Shown one piece after another: positions 11,206-20,739 of a stretch of DNA of 64,000 bases; the first letter of the stretch is position 1; the number at the start of each line of letters is the position of its first letter. Source of the stretch: Hydrogenophaga sp. A37 (GTDB taxonomy: Bacteria; Pseudomonadota; Gammaproteobacteria; Burkholderiales; Burkholderiaceae_C); contig NZ_MUNZ01000119.1 of assembly GCF_002001205.1 (NCBI RefSeq), forward strand, positions 17,167 to 81,166, given 5' to 3'. The position numbers were made by a program, and so were the translations under genes. The notes below the pieces were generated by a model. The model ran no database searches, was not told where the DNA came from, and saw only the letters and a list, made by a program, of their open reading frames with translations.

Positions 11206-12045
11206 TCAGGGGGTGTTGCCCGGTTTCCGGGCCTGGACGCATTTGACTGAGATGCGCTCCACCTCGGCTGGCGTTGCGCCTAGCCGTGCCGCCGTGAGAC
11301 ACCCGCCCCACACGCAACCCGTGTCCAGCGGCAGCAGGTTCGGCCGCTGCACATCGCCCAGCGTGGACCAGTGACCGAAGGCGATCGGCACGCCGGCCGT
11401 GTGCCGTCCTGGCACATCGAACCAGGGCATGAATCCCTCGGGTGCGGCGTTGGCGTCATCCTTGGTCTCGAACTCCATGACCCCTTGCGCCGAACAGAAG
11501 CGCAGGCGGGTGAATGTGTTGACGATGACGCGCAGTCGATCAGTTCCCCGCCAGCTGTCGCTCCAGAAGTCGGGCTGGTTGCCGTACATGTCCCACAGAA
11601 AGCGGGCCCAATCTGGACTGCGCAGCACCGCCTCGAGTTCTCCGGCAAGCGCCAGCGTCTGCGCCAGGTCCCATTGCGGCAGCACGCCAGCGTGAACCAT
11701 CAGCCATCCGTGGGCGTGCAGCGCGACGGAGCGTGTGCGCAGCCAGTCCAGCAGCTGTTCGCGGTCGGGGGCGTCGAGAATGTCGGCGACGGTGTCGTTG
11801 CGGTGTGGCTTGCGCACGCCGTGTGCCGCGGCCAGCAGGTGCAGGTCGTGGTTGCCCAGCAGGCTGTGCGCGGAGCCTCCGAGCGCGATGAGGCGCCGCA
11901 GCACGGCCAGCGAAGCAGGCCCGCGGTTGACGAGGTCGCCCAGCAGGTACAGCGTGTCGCGGCTGGGGGAAAAACCGATCTTGTCGAGAAGGCGTCCAAG
12001 TGCGTCGTCACAGCCCTGGATGTCGCCAATGAGGTAGGTGGCCAT
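11206..12045 (-). CDS. apaH: Diadenosine tetraphosphatase (symmetrical)
   Basis: A 279-residue calcineurin-like phosphoesterase that splits Ap4A into two ADP. Metal-binding motifs are GDIQGCDD at the N-terminus, GDLVNRGP and LGNHDLHLLA, with C-terminal histidines in HAGV and FGHWS. The chosen start gives MATYLIGDIQGC, where ApaH proteins normally begin; upstream in-frame starts would add an unrelated extension. It is divergent from the CNNM/CBS gene, with 71 bases between the start codons. Confidence 0.95.
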   Translation of the reverse strand: MATYLIGDIQGCDDALGRLLDKIGFSPSRDTLYLLGDLVNRGPASLAVLRRLIALGGSAHSLLGNHDLHLLAAAHGVRKPHRNDTVADILDAPDREQLLDWLRTRSVALHAHGWLMVHAGVLPQWDLAQTLALAGELEAVLRSPDWARFLWDMYGNQPDFWSDSWRGTDRLRVIVNTFTRLRFCSAQGVMEFETKDDANAAPEGFMPWFDVPGRHTAGVPIAFGHWSTLGDVQRPNLLPLDTGCVWGGCLTAARLGATPAEVERISVKCVQARKPGNTP

Positions 12046-12116
12046 GGGGCGATTGTCCATGTCCCGGCCATCGGAACAGGCGCTGCATTTTTCTGGGGGA
12101 CAATTCCGCACAAGCC

Positions 12117-13409
12117 ATGGACACCCTGCTCATCATCTTTCTCACCTTGCTCAACGGCGCCTTTGCCATGTCCGAGATGTCGCTCGCGGCCAGCCGCAAG
12201 GCGCGGCTCGCCGCGATGGCCGAATCGGGCGACAAGGGAGCGCAGGCCGCGCTGATGCTGCTGGAGCATCCCACGCAGTTCCTCTCTTCGGTGCAGGTGG
12301 GCATCACCTCCATCGGCATGCTCAACGGGATCGTGGGCGAGGCGGCGTTCAGTGGTGATCTGTCGCAGGCCTTGCAGGGCTGGGGTCTGACACCCGGCAC
12401 TGCGGAAGTCAGCGCCACCGCCATCGTGGTGGCGGTCATCACCTTCGTGACCATCGTCTTTGGCGAGCTGGTGCCCAAGCGCATCGGGCAGCTATACCCG
12501 GAAGCCGTGGCCCGCGGCGTGGCGCGCCCGATGACCTTTGTGGCGAAGGCGGCCAAGCCCTTTGTGTGGCTGCTCACGCACACCACACAGTGGGTGCTCC
12601 AACTGCTTCGCATCAACACCAACGCACAGCAGCATGTGACGGAAGAAGAGATCAACGCCAGCCTGGAGGAGGGCGTGGACGCCGGCATCATCGAAGAGCA
12701 CGAGCACCAGATGGTGCGCAACGTGTTCCTGCTCGATGATCGGCAACTCACCTCCATCATGGTGCCTCGCGATGACATTGCCTGGCTGGATGCGGAAGAC
12801 CCGGTGTCGGTGGCGGTGCAGAAGGCCTGGACCACCGGCCACTCCTGGTACCCGGTCTGTCGGGGCGGGCTGGACGATGTGGTGGGCGTGATCCACCTGC
12901 CGCAGATGCTGGCGCTGCAAGCCGATGGCGTCGAAGACGCGATCATTCGCCATGTGCAGCCGGCGGTGTTCGTACCCGAGACGCTGACCGGCATGGAGCT
13001 GCTAGAGCAGTTCCGCGAACGTTCCACGCGCATGGTCTTCGTGGTGGACGAATACGGCGTGGTGCAGGGTGTGCTGACGCCGCTGGACATGCTGGAAGCG
13101 ATCACCGGCGAGCTCTCTCCGCACGAAGACGTGGAGGCCTGGGCCACGCAGCGTGAAGACGGTGCCTGGCTGGTCGATGGCGCGATGCCGGTGCCTGAGT
13201 TGAAGTCGCGCCTGGGCATTGACGAGCTGCCCGACGAAGACAAGGGCCGCTACGCCACGGTGGCGGGTTTGATGCAGACGGTGGCCGGCGAGCTGCTGGA
13301 GCAGGGCGCCGCTGTCGAGTGCGCCGGCTGGCGCTTTGAGGTGCTGGTGCTCGAAGGGCGCCGCATCGATCAGGTGCTGATCCAGCCCGGCGCGGCAGAG
13401 CCTGACTGA
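12117..13409 (+). CDS. CNNM/CBS/CorC_HlyC membrane protein (hemolysin-family transporter)
   Basis: A 430-residue inner-membrane protein with the DUF21/CNNM transmembrane domain (about 1-190, including SEMSLAASRKARL and FGELVPKRIG), a pair of CBS domains (about 210-335, e.g. STRMVFVVDEYG) and a C-terminal CorC_HlyC domain (about 350-425). The family includes TlyC/YtfL (PaeA) proteins implicated in Mg2+/Co2+ or polyamine efflux. The historical hemolysin name is not supported as a function. The stop is 11 bases from the end of the convergent cbbR. Confidence 0.9.
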   Translation: MDTLLIIFLTLLNGAFAMSEMSLAASRKARLAAMAESGDKGAQAALMLLEHPTQFLSSVQVGITSIGMLNGIVGEAAFSGDLSQALQGWGLTPGTAEVSATAIVVAVITFVTIVFGELVPKRIGQLYPEAVARGVARPMTFVAKAAKPFVWLLTHTTQWVLQLLRINTNAQQHVTEEEINASLEEGVDAGIIEEHEHQMVRNVFLLDDRQLTSIMVPRDDIAWLDAEDPVSVAVQKAWTTGHSWYPVCRGGLDDVVGVIHLPQMLALQADGVEDAIIRHVQPAVFVPETLTGMELLEQFRERSTRMVFVVDEYGVVQGVLTPLDMLEAITGELSPHEDVEAWATQREDGAWLVDGAMPVPELKSRLGIDELPDEDKGRYATVAGLMQTVAGELLEQGAAVECAGWRFEVLVLEGRRIDQVLIQPGAAEPD

Positions 13410-13420
13410 TGGCCTGAACG

Positions 13421-14335
13421 TCAGCGCGCTCGGCCCGCTTTCGGCTGGTGCTCGAACATCCAGTCCTTGAACGCCAGCGCCGCCGCGGAGAGGCGCTTTC
13501 CGCGTGGGTACACCACGTACCAGCGGCGGATCAGTGGGAAGCCCACCACATCGAGCTGCACCAGCTCGCCCAGCGCCAGCTCCGCCGTGACCGTGTGGGT
13601 GGAGAGCACGGCCAGGCCGAGCCCACCCGCCACGGTCTGTTTGATGGCCTCGTTGCTGCCCACCTCCAGCCGGTTCTTCAGCGTCACGCTCTGGCTGGCG
13701 AAGAATTTTTCCGAGGTGAGTCGCGTGCCCGAACCGGGTTCCCGCAGGATGAACGGCTCGCTCGCCAGGCGCTTCGGCGCGATGCGCTTTTTGCCCACCA
13801 GCGGGTGGTCGGGCGGCGCCACCAGCACCAGCGGGTTGTCGGCAAACGGCTCGCTCACCACGTCCAGCTGCTCGGGAGGCTGACCCATGATGCAGAGGTC
13901 GTCCTGGTTGTTCGCCAGGCGCTGCAGCAGGTTCTCGCGGTTGCCCACCACCATCGCCACGTCGATGCCCGGGTGCGCTGCGCAGAAGCCGCCCAGCAGC
14001 TTGGGCACGGTGTACTTCACCGTGGTGAGGATGGCCAGCTTCAGGCTGCCGCGCTCCACGCCCCGGAGCGCTTCCAGATCCTCTGACAGACGATCCATGC
14101 GCGTTTCAATGTCGGCGCAGGCTTCGGCCAAGGTGTGGCCCGCAGCGGTCAGGTAGATCTTCTTGCCCAGTTGCTCAAACAGCGCTTGGCCCACGGTTTC
14201 AGACAGTTGCTTGACCTGCAGCGAGAGCGTGGGCGGCGAGAGGTGCAAAGCCTCCGCTGCGCGCGCAAAGCTGTTGTGCTGCGCCACGGCGTGAAAGATG
14301 CGCAGCTGGTGGAGGGTGGCGTGTCGCAGGTTCAT
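13421..14335 (-). CDS. cbbR: LysR-type regulator of the Calvin cycle operon
   Basis: A 304-residue LysR-type regulator with an N-terminal winged helix (TLHQLRIFHAVAQHNSFARA) and a C-terminal effector domain. It is divergent from cbbL, the usual place of cbbR, which activates RuBisCO genes in response to metabolites such as NADPH or phosphoenolpyruvate. I start at ATG 14335 (MNLRHATLHQLR), the normal family start; an in-frame codon at 14368 would add 11 residues lying inside the AT-rich operator region. The family and position make the call strong; the effector is unknown. Confidence 0.93.
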   Translation of the reverse strand: MNLRHATLHQLRIFHAVAQHNSFARAAEALHLSPPTLSLQVKQLSETVGQALFEQLGKKIYLTAAGHTLAEACADIETRMDRLSEDLEALRGVERGSLKLAILTTVKYTVPKLLGGFCAAHPGIDVAMVVGNRENLLQRLANNQDDLCIMGQPPEQLDVVSEPFADNPLVLVAPPDHPLVGKKRIAPKRLASEPFILREPGSGTRLTSEKFFASQSVTLKNRLEVGSNEAIKQTVAGGLGLAVLSTHTVTAELALGELVQLDVVGFPLIRRWYVVYPRGKRLSAAALAFKDWMFEHQPKAGRAR

Positions 14336-14353
14336 GGTGAACTCTATTGATAG

Positions 14354-14393
14354 ATAAAAGTAAAACATAACAGTAAAAACATTTTACTTTTAT
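14354..14393. promoter_or_regulatory. Inverted repeat between cbbR and cbbL, probable CbbR operator
   Basis: A perfect 12-bp inverted repeat (ATAAAAGTAAAA at 14354-14365, TTTTACTTTTAT at 14382-14393) encloses a third GTAAAA unit (14373-14378) that pairs with TTTTAC (14382-14387) across ACA. The block is strongly AT-rich against the GC-rich background and starts 19 bases upstream of the cbbR ATG. LysR-type regulators bind such A/T-flanked dyads, so this is the likely site for cbbR autoregulation and cbbL activation. Confidence 0.7.
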
Positions 14394-14515
14394 TTATTGT
14401 TGTGGCGGCCAACAATCTGCACCAGTTCAGAGCAAACACGCCCCTTCAAGAAACATGCGGGGCGCTTTGGGCACCACAGTGAGACGTTCGACCACCCGAA
14501 ATGGAGCAACCCGCA

Positions 14516-15937
14516 ATGGCCACGAAAACCTACAGCGCCGGTGTCAAGGAATACCGCAGCACGTACTGGGAACCCCACTACACCCCCAAAGACACCGACA
14601 TCCTCGCGTGTTTCAAGATCACCCCGCAAGCGGGCGTGGACCGCGAGGAAGTGGCCGCCGCTGTGGCCGCCGAATCGTCCACCGGCACCTGGACCACGGT
14701 CTGGACCGACCTGCTGACCGACCTGGACTACTACAAGGGCCGCGCCTACCGCATCGAAGACGTGCCGGGCGACGACACCTGCTTCTACGCCTTCGTGGCC
14801 TACCCGATCGACTTGTTTGAAGAGGGCTCGGTGGTCAACGTGCTGACCTCGCTGGTGGGCAACGTGTTCGGCTTCAAGGCCTTGCGGGCCCTGCGCCTGG
14901 AAGACATCCGCTTCCCGATCGCGTACGTCAAGACCTGCGGCGGCCCGCCCCACGGCATTCAGGTCGAGCGCGACATCATGAACAAATACGGCCGCCCGCT
15001 GCTGGGCTGCACCATCAAGCCCAAGCTTGGCCTGTCGGGCAAGAACTACGGCCGCGCCGTGTACGAGTGCCTGCGCGGTGGCCTGGACTTCACCAAGGAC
15101 GACGAGAACGTCAACAGCCAGCCCTTCATGCGCTGGCGCCAGCGTTTCGACTTCGTGCAGGAAGCCATCGAGAAGGCCGAACGCGAAACCGGCGAGCGCA
15201 AGGGCCACTACCTCAACGTGACCGCGCCCACGCCGGAAGAGATGTACAAACGCGCCGAGTACGCCAAGGAACTGGGCTCGCCAATCATCATGCACGACTA
15301 CCTGACCGGCGGCCTGTGCGCCAACACCGGCCTAGCCAACTGGTGCCGCGACAACGGCATGCTCCTGCACATCCACCGTGCCATGCACGCCGTGCTCGAC
15401 CGCAACCCGCACCACGGCATCCACTTCCGCGTGCTCACCAAGGTGCTGCGCCTCTCCGGCGGCGACCACCTGCATTCCGGCACCGTGGTGGGCAAGCTCG
15501 AAGGCGACCGCGCCTCCACACTGGGCTGGATCGACATCATGCGCGACGATTTCATCAAAGAAGACCGCAGCCGCGGCATCTTCTTCGACCAGGACTGGGG
15601 CTCCATGCCCGGTGTGATCCCGGTCGCTTCTGGCGGCATCCACGTCTGGCACATGCCGGCGCTGGTCAACATCTTCGGTGACGACTCGGTGCTGCAGTTC
15701 GGCGGTGGCACGCTGGGTCACCCCTGGGGCAATGCCGCCGGTGCTGCGGCCAACCGCGTGGCGCTGGAAGCCTGCGTCAAAGCACGCAACGAAGGCGTGG
15801 CGGTGGAGAAGGAAGGCAAGACCGTGTTGATGGACGCTGCCAAGCACTCGCCTGAACTCAGGATCGCCATGGAAACCTGGAAAGAGATCAAGTTCGAGTT
15901 CGACACGGTGGACAAGCTCGACATCGCCCACAAGTGA
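14516..15937 (+). CDS. cbbL: RuBisCO large subunit, form IA
   Basis: A 473-residue catalytic subunit that fixes CO2 onto ribulose 1,5-bisphosphate. The catalytic KPK lysines are in [10 protein letters not shown] (Lys168, Lys170), the carbamylated lysine is Lys194 in [10 protein letters not shown], and loop 6 contains [11 protein letters not shown]. The N-terminus [14 protein letters not shown] and the cbbQ/cbbO neighbours are typical of form IA (green-like) enzymes of proteobacteria. GGAG at 14504-14507 lies inside an earlier in-frame ATG (14501) and is correctly spaced for ATG 14516, which gives the family length of 473. Confidence 0.98.
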   Translation: MATKTYSAGVKEYRSTYWEPHYTPKDTDILACFKITPQAGVDREEVAAAVAAESSTGTWTTVWTDLLTDLDYYKGRAYRIEDVPGDDTCFYAFVAYPIDLFEEGSVVNVLTSLVGNVFGFKALRALRLEDIRFPIAYVKTCGGPPHGIQVERDIMNKYGRPLLGCTIKPKLGLSGKNYGRAVYECLRGGLDFTKDDENVNSQPFMRWRQRFDFVQEAIEKAERETGERKGHYLNVTAPTPEEMYKRAEYAKELGSPIIMHDYLTGGLCANTGLANWCRDNGMLLHIHRAMHAVLDRNPHHGIHFRVLTKVLRLSGGDHLHSGTVVGKLEGDRASTLGWIDIMRDDFIKEDRSRGIFFDQDWGSMPGVIPVASGGIHVWHMPALVNIFGDDSVLQFGGGTLGHPWGNAAGAAANRVALEACVKARNEGVAVEKEGKTVLMDAAKHSPELRIAMETWKEIKFEFDTVDKLDIAHK

Positions 15938-15969
15938 TCACGCCCCACCGATTCTGAAAGGAACCCACC

Positions 15970-16323
15970 ATGAGCATGCAAGACTACAACTCCCGCCTCT
16001 CCGACCCGTCCAGCCGCAAGTTCGAGACCTTCTCCTACCTGCCTGCGATGACGAAGGACGAGATCCGCAAACAGGTCGAGTACCTGGTGAAGAAGGGCCT
16101 GAACCCGGCCATCGAACACACCGAGCCGCAGTACCTGATGGACTCCTACTGGTACATGTGGAAGCTGCCCATGTTCGGCGAGACCGACGTGGACAAGGTG
16201 CTGGCCGAGTGCGAGGCCTGCCGCCAGGCCAACCCGGACAACCACATCCGCCTGATTGGCTACAACAACTTCACGCAGTCGCAAGGCGCGAGCATGGTGA
16301 TCTTCCGCGGGAAGACTGTGTAA
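15970..16323 (+). CDS. cbbS: RuBisCO small subunit
   Basis: A 117-residue small subunit of the L8S8 enzyme. It carries the typical [10 protein letters not shown] start, the [20 protein letters not shown] core and [17 protein letters not shown] near the end. AAAGGA precedes the ATG. A second in-frame ATG two codons later (15976) is also possible. It is 32 bases downstream of cbbL in the same operon. A GC-rich multi-hairpin repeat begins directly after its stop codon. Confidence 0.97.
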   Translation: MSMQDYNSRLSDPSSRKFETFSYLPAMTKDEIRKQVEYLVKKGLNPAIEHTEPQYLMDSYWYMWKLPMFGETDVDKVLAECEACRQANPDNHIRLIGYNNFTQSQGASMVIFRGKTV

Positions 16324-16324
16324 T

Positions 16325-16401
16325 CCCCCCGCGCCGCCTGCGGCGTCACCCCCCAAGGGGGCGATGCCTGTGGCCTGGCAAAGCCAGTTCCACGGCATCC
16401 C
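16325..16401 (+). repeat. GC-rich intergenic multi-hairpin repeat, copy 1
   Basis: It begins two bases after the cbbS stop with CCCCGCGCCGCCTGCGGCGT, followed by a C-run/G-run hairpin (CCCCC, AA, GGGGG), and ends with a more diverged GGCCTGGC...GCCAG arm. The same core occurs after three other plus-strand genes (34.4, 37.2 and 57.3 kb). The rest of the 259-base gap to cbbQ holds a 7-bp GCCGGCC/GGCCGGC hairpin near 16500 and no gene. Confidence 0.8.
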
Positions 16402-16582
16402 CGGTCACTGCACGCGCTCCGGACGCACTGTGGAGATTCCTCTCGGTGTGCTCGTGAGCGTGGTGCGGGGTGGCCGACGCAGTGAGGTCAAGGAGGAGCC
16501 GGCCGCAGGCCGGCGGTGGACACGAACGGAGTCGGCCGCGCCGTGCCACGCGGTGCAGGCCAACGAAGCAACGGAGACGAAC

Positions 16583-17386
16583 ATGAGCGACCCACTAGAC
16601 GCCTACCGCGTCGCCCAGCAACCTTACTACCGCCCGGTGGCCGACGAGGTCGAGCTGTACGAGGCTGCGTACTCGGTGCGCATGCCCATGATGCTCAAGG
16701 GCCCCACCGGCTGCGGCAAGACACGCTTCGTCGAGTACATGGCGTGGAAGCTCAACAAGCCCCTCATCACCGTGGCCTGCAACGAAGACATGACGGCGAG
16801 CGACCTGGTCGGTCGCTTCCTGCTCGACGCGCAGGGCACCCGCTGGCAAGACGGCCCGCTGGCCACGGCCGCGCGCCACGGGGCCATCTGCTACCTCGAT
16901 GAAGTCGTTGAGGCGCGGCAAGACACCACCGTGGTGATCCACCCGCTGACCGACAACCGCCGCGTGCTGCCGCTGGAGAAGAAAGGCGAACTGGTCAAGG
17001 CCCACCCGGACTTTCAGATCGTCATTTCCTACAACCCGGGCTACCAGAGCCTGATGAAGGACCTCAAACAGTCCACCAAGCAGCGCTTCGGCGCGCTGGA
17101 TTTCAACTACCCCGAACACGCCATCGAGGCCGAGATCGTGGCCCACGAAACCGGCGTCAGCGCCGACGTGGCGGGCAAGCTGGTCGGCATCGCCGAGCGC
17201 GCGCGCAACCTCAAGGGCCATGGCCTGGACGAAGGCATCTCCACCCGCATGCTGATCTACGCGGGCAGCCTCATCGCCCAAGGCGTGGCCGCGCAGGCCG
17301 CCTGCCGTGTGGCACTGGTGCGCCCGATCACGGACGACCCGGACATGTGCGACGCGCTCGATGCCGCCGTGTCGACGTTTTTCTGA
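16583..17386 (+). CDS. cbbQ: RuBisCO activase ATPase subunit CbbQ
   Basis: A 267-residue MoxR-class AAA+ ATPase. Walker A is GPTGCGKT (40-47), Walker B is ICYLDEV (Asp106, Glu107), and the sensor region is IVISYNPGYQ. CbbQ forms hexamers that, with CbbO, use ATP to pull inhibitory sugar phosphates out of RuBisCO. The reading frame is open upstream, but MSDPLDAYRVAQQPYYRP is the family start and follows GGAGACGAAC. cbbO starts 6 bases downstream. Confidence 0.96.
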   Translation: MSDPLDAYRVAQQPYYRPVADEVELYEAAYSVRMPMMLKGPTGCGKTRFVEYMAWKLNKPLITVACNEDMTASDLVGRFLLDAQGTRWQDGPLATAARHGAICYLDEVVEARQDTTVVIHPLTDNRRVLPLEKKGELVKAHPDFQIVISYNPGYQSLMKDLKQSTKQRFGALDFNYPEHAIEAEIVAHETGVSADVAGKLVGIAERARNLKGHGLDEGISTRMLIYAGSLIAQGVAAQAACRVALVRPITDDPDMCDALDAAVSTFF

Positions 17387-17392
17387 GATGCC

Positions 17393-19750
17393 ATGAGCGT
17401 GCACCTGCACGACCACGTCGAGTGGACCGACCAGCTGGAACCCGCTTCGCGTGAACTGCTGGAGCACCGCTGGCCGGACGCGACCAAGGTGTTCTCGGGG
17501 CGGGGGCTGGACAACTACGTCAAAGGCGCCGCCGCGTTGCGTGGCCTGGGCCGCGGCCACGAACTGGTGGACGCGTGGATCGACGGCGCGCCGCAGGTGG
17601 CGCAGGAGATCGGCGAGGACGTGGTGGGAGAACTCGCGACCACCGCGCTGATGCTGGCGTCCAAGACCTCGGGCGCCGTGATTGAACTGGTGCTCGCCAC
17701 CGCGCCCACCGCTGCGCGCCGCTTGGCCGATGGCACGCTGTTCCTGCAGTACCTGCAGTTCCTCAACACCCTGGTGGCGCAGGCGCCGCGCGGTCTGCGG
17801 CCCATGCTGGGCCAGCTTGACGCGTTGTTCGGCCAGCTCACGCTCGGCGGCCTGCGGCGCTGGGCCACCTGGGGCGCACAGGCGCACCGCACGAACTATG
17901 AGGAGCAGATCGCCTACTTCAGCCTGCAGTCCAAAGAGTCGCTGGCCATGCTGCAGAAAGAGCGCAAGGGCACACTGCTGGTGGACGTGCAGCGGCGCAT
18001 CAACATGTACCTGCGCGCGCTCTGGGGCCGCAACTTCTACATGAAGCCGACCGCCGGCGATTTTGAAACCCGTGACGGCTACCGGCCTTTCATCGAGGAC
18101 CACTTCATCCACCTGCCCGACGCCTACGACGCGGTGGATGGCAACGCCGGCCCAGTGGACGCCACGCAGCTGTACCGCGCCGCCGCCGCCCACGCCGCGG
18201 CGCACGTGGTGTTCACGCGCCAGCCGATCTCGGCCGAGTCGTTGAGCCCGTGGCAGATGGCGCTGATCGGTTTGGTGGAAGACGCGCGGGTGGAGTCGCT
18301 GACGCTCGCGCGATTTCCCGGCCTGCGCCCACTGTGGGCCAGCCTGCACACCGCGCAGGCATCACAAGGCAGGACGGCCGGCGACTGGCTGGGCCGCCTC
18401 GCGCGCGCGCTGTTGGACCCCGCGTACGACGACACCCACCCCTGGATCACCCAGGGCCGCACGCTGCTGGCCGAGGCCCTGCCGCGCATGCAGGCCGATC
18501 CGCACGACAACAGCGTGTCGTGGGAACTGGGCGTGCAGCTGGCGCACAGCTATCGCGAGCTCACGCAGGGTCCGGCCTTCCAGCCGCGCACAGACTTGCA
18601 GACGGCGGCCTACCGCGACGACAACCGCTACTTCTGGGCCTTCGACGGGTTTGACTTCGAGCGCAGCATCGCCGCCGGCCACGAGCCGCCGCAGCAACTG
18701 CGCAAACAAGTCAGCCTGATGGAGTTCGTGCACGAGCTGGAAGTGGAAGGTGCCGGCGACGACGCGCAGGAAATCTGGGTGCTCGGCACCGAGCTCTTCC
18801 CCTACGAAGACCTGGGCGTGTCGTTCAATCAGAGCGAAGGCCGCGAGCCGGTGCTGCCGCCGGTGCACTACGCCGAATGGGACCACATGATCCAGCTCGA
18901 ACGCCCGGCCTGGGCCACGGTGCAGGAGCGCCGCCCCAAGGCCGGCGACGTGGCGGTGATCGACGGCATCCTCGCCGAGCACCGGCGCCTGATCGGGCGC
19001 ATGAAACACATCCTGGATGCCATGCAGCCGCAGGGCGTGCAGCGCATCCGCAAGCTCGAAGATGGTGATGAGATCGACCTCAACGCCGCGCTGGCCTCGG
19101 TGATCGAGATGCGTTTGGGCCGCCAGCCCGACCCGCGCATCATGATGCGCAGTGTGCGCAAGACACGCGACATCTCGGTGCTGGTGCTGCTCGACTTGTC
19201 TCAATCGACGAACGACAAGGTGGCCGGGCAGGACCAAACGGTGCTGGAACTCACGCGATCCGCCTGCGCGGTGCTGGCCGATGCGATCCAGAAGGTGGGC
19301 GACCCTTTCGCCATCCACGGCTTCTGCTCCGACGGCCGGCACGACGTGAACTACTGGCGCTTCAAGGACTTCGACCAGCCCTACGACGACCTGGCCAAGG
19401 CGCGCCTGGCCGGCATGGAAGGGCAACTCTCCACCCGCATGGGCGCGGCCATCCGCCACGCTGCTGCTGCGCTGAAGGCACAGCGCAGCAGCAAGAAGCT
19501 GTTGCTCGTCATCACCGACGGCGAACCGGCCGATGTGGACGTGCGCGACCCGCAGTACCTGCGCCACGACACCAAGAAGGCGGTGGAAGAGGCCGGCCGC
19601 CACGGCGTGATGACCTACTGCATGAGCCTTGACCCGCGCGCCGACCAGTACGTGCGCCGCATCTTCGGCGAGCGCCACTACCTGGTGGTGGACAAGGTGG
19701 ACAAGCTGCCCGAGAAACTGCCGGTGCTGTACGCTGGCCTGACCCGATAA
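17393..19750 (+). CDS. cbbO: RuBisCO activase adaptor CbbO (VWA domain)
   Basis: A 785-residue partner of CbbQ. The C-terminal von Willebrand factor A domain starts near residue 595, with the metal-binding MIDAS motif DLSQS (Asp601, Ser603, Ser605) and a further TDGEPAD stretch at Asp709. In characterised CbbQO systems the VWA domain contacts an acidic residue of CbbL. The N-terminal 500 residues are helical and needed for binding CbbQ. Length fits the family (about 770-790). With cbbQ it explains how the form IA enzyme is kept active. Confidence 0.95.
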   Translation: MSVHLHDHVEWTDQLEPASRELLEHRWPDATKVFSGRGLDNYVKGAAALRGLGRGHELVDAWIDGAPQVAQEIGEDVVGELATTALMLASKTSGAVIELVLATAPTAARRLADGTLFLQYLQFLNTLVAQAPRGLRPMLGQLDALFGQLTLGGLRRWATWGAQAHRTNYEEQIAYFSLQSKESLAMLQKERKGTLLVDVQRRINMYLRALWGRNFYMKPTAGDFETRDGYRPFIEDHFIHLPDAYDAVDGNAGPVDATQLYRAAAAHAAAHVVFTRQPISAESLSPWQMALIGLVEDARVESLTLARFPGLRPLWASLHTAQASQGRTAGDWLGRLARALLDPAYDDTHPWITQGRTLLAEALPRMQADPHDNSVSWELGVQLAHSYRELTQGPAFQPRTDLQTAAYRDDNRYFWAFDGFDFERSIAAGHEPPQQLRKQVSLMEFVHELEVEGAGDDAQEIWVLGTELFPYEDLGVSFNQSEGREPVLPPVHYAEWDHMIQLERPAWATVQERRPKAGDVAVIDGILAEHRRLIGRMKHILDAMQPQGVQRIRKLEDGDEIDLNAALASVIEMRLGRQPDPRIMMRSVRKTRDISVLVLLDLSQSTNDKVAGQDQTVLELTRSACAVLADAIQKVGDPFAIHGFCSDGRHDVNYWRFKDFDQPYDDLAKARLAGMEGQLSTRMGAAIRHAAAALKAQRSSKKLLLVITDGEPADVDVRDPQYLRHDTKKAVEEAGRHGVMTYCMSLDPRADQYVRRIFGERHYLVVDKVDKLPEKLPVLYAGLTR

Positions 19751-19769
19751 CCAGGACCGGAACCCCACC

Positions 19770-20087
19770 ATGAGCATGATCCACAGCCGCCAGCAGACCT
19801 ACGCCGGCATAGCCCACGAAGAGCACCACGGCATGACCATGACCGGGCGAATCATCCGCGACGCCTGGGTGTTCGGACTGTTGCCCGAGGGCGAGGGCTT
19901 TGCCGGCAAGGGCCCGGGCGATCTGCAGAACCTGTTCGAGGCGGTGCACAAGGCCTGGGAGCCTTATGGCCAACTGCCCAGCCATTTGCCGCCCGAGCTG
20001 GCGGAGCGGCACGCGCGCATCCACGCCGAGGCGGTGGAGCGCGCCAGGGCCATGGGTTGGGATGCCGAACTGGGCGACGACGACTGA
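19770..20087 (+). CDS. Small uncharacterised protein downstream of cbbO
   Basis: A 105-residue acidic, soluble protein that I do not recognise. It starts [21 protein letters not shown], contains a histidine-rich EEHHG stretch, an aromatic [14 protein letters not shown] segment, and ends in a charged helix and GDDD. No signal peptide or membrane segment is seen. It follows cbbO by 19 bases on the same strand with CAGGACCGGAACCCCACC before the ATG, so it is probably co-transcribed with the RuBisCO genes. A role in RuBisCO or carbon metabolism is only a guess from position. Confidence 0.7.
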   Translation: MSMIHSRQQTYAGIAHEEHHGMTMTGRIIRDAWVFGLLPEGEGFAGKGPGDLQNLFEAVHKAWEPYGQLPSHLPPELAERHARIHAEAVERARAMGWDAELGDDD

Positions 20088-20181
20088 GGCCGCTGTCCGG
20101 CGCCCAACGCTGGATACGGGCCAGCGCAGGCGCTGTCGCTATGCTCGGCAGTCCCACCGCCGACCCCGACCCACCCCCCTC

Positions 20182-20718
20182 ATGACCGCCCGTCTGATCC
20201 GTTTCAACAAACCCTATGGCGTGTTGAGCCAGTTCACGGCCGAGGGCCAGTGGCGAGGTCTCAAAGACCACATCGACCTGCCCGGTGTGTACGTGGCCGG
20301 GCGGCTGGATGCCGACAGCGAGGGACTGCTGCTGCTCACCGACGATGGCCGGTTGCAGGCCCGCATTGCAGACCCGCGCTTCAAGATGGAGAAAACCTAC
20401 TGGGTGCAGGTGGAGGGCCTCCCGGGGGAAGCCGCGCTGGCGGCGCTGCGCAGCGGTGTGGTGCTCAACGACGGCCCCACGCTGCCCGCCAGGGCGCGCC
20501 TGCTGGAGCCGCCCCCGGCGGTGTGGGCGCGCCACCCGCCCATCCGTGAGCGCAAAGCCATCCCCACCGCATGGGTCGAACTCATCATCCGCGAGGGCCG
20601 CAACCGCCAGGTTCGGCGCATGACCGCCGCAGTGGGTCATCCCACGCTGCGGCTCATCCGCGCGGCCATCGGGCCGCACACGCTCGACGGGCTGGCGCCT
20701 GGCGCCTGGGCGGGCTGA
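20182..20718 (+). CDS. rluE: 23S rRNA pseudouridine synthase RluE-type
   Basis: A 178-residue RsuA-family pseudouridine synthase. The catalytic Asp43 is in [18 protein letters not shown], and [10 protein letters not shown] is the family's C-terminal signature. There is no N-terminal S4 domain, which matches RluE (modifies U2457 of 23S rRNA) rather than RsuA or RluB. ATG 20182 gives the typical start [15 protein letters not shown]; the open frame continues upstream without similarity. Confidence 0.92.
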   Translation: MTARLIRFNKPYGVLSQFTAEGQWRGLKDHIDLPGVYVAGRLDADSEGLLLLTDDGRLQARIADPRFKMEKTYWVQVEGLPGEAALAALRSGVVLNDGPTLPARARLLEPPPAVWARHPPIRERKAIPTAWVELIIREGRNRQVRRMTAAVGHPTLRLIRAAIGPHTLDGLAPGAWAG

Positions 20719-20739
20719 GTCGCCTGTGGGGTTGCGCAG

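Noticed and set aside
12117..13409. Calling the CNNM/CBS protein a hemolysin
   Set aside because: The name is historical; domain content points to an ion or polyamine transporter and there is no toxin feature.
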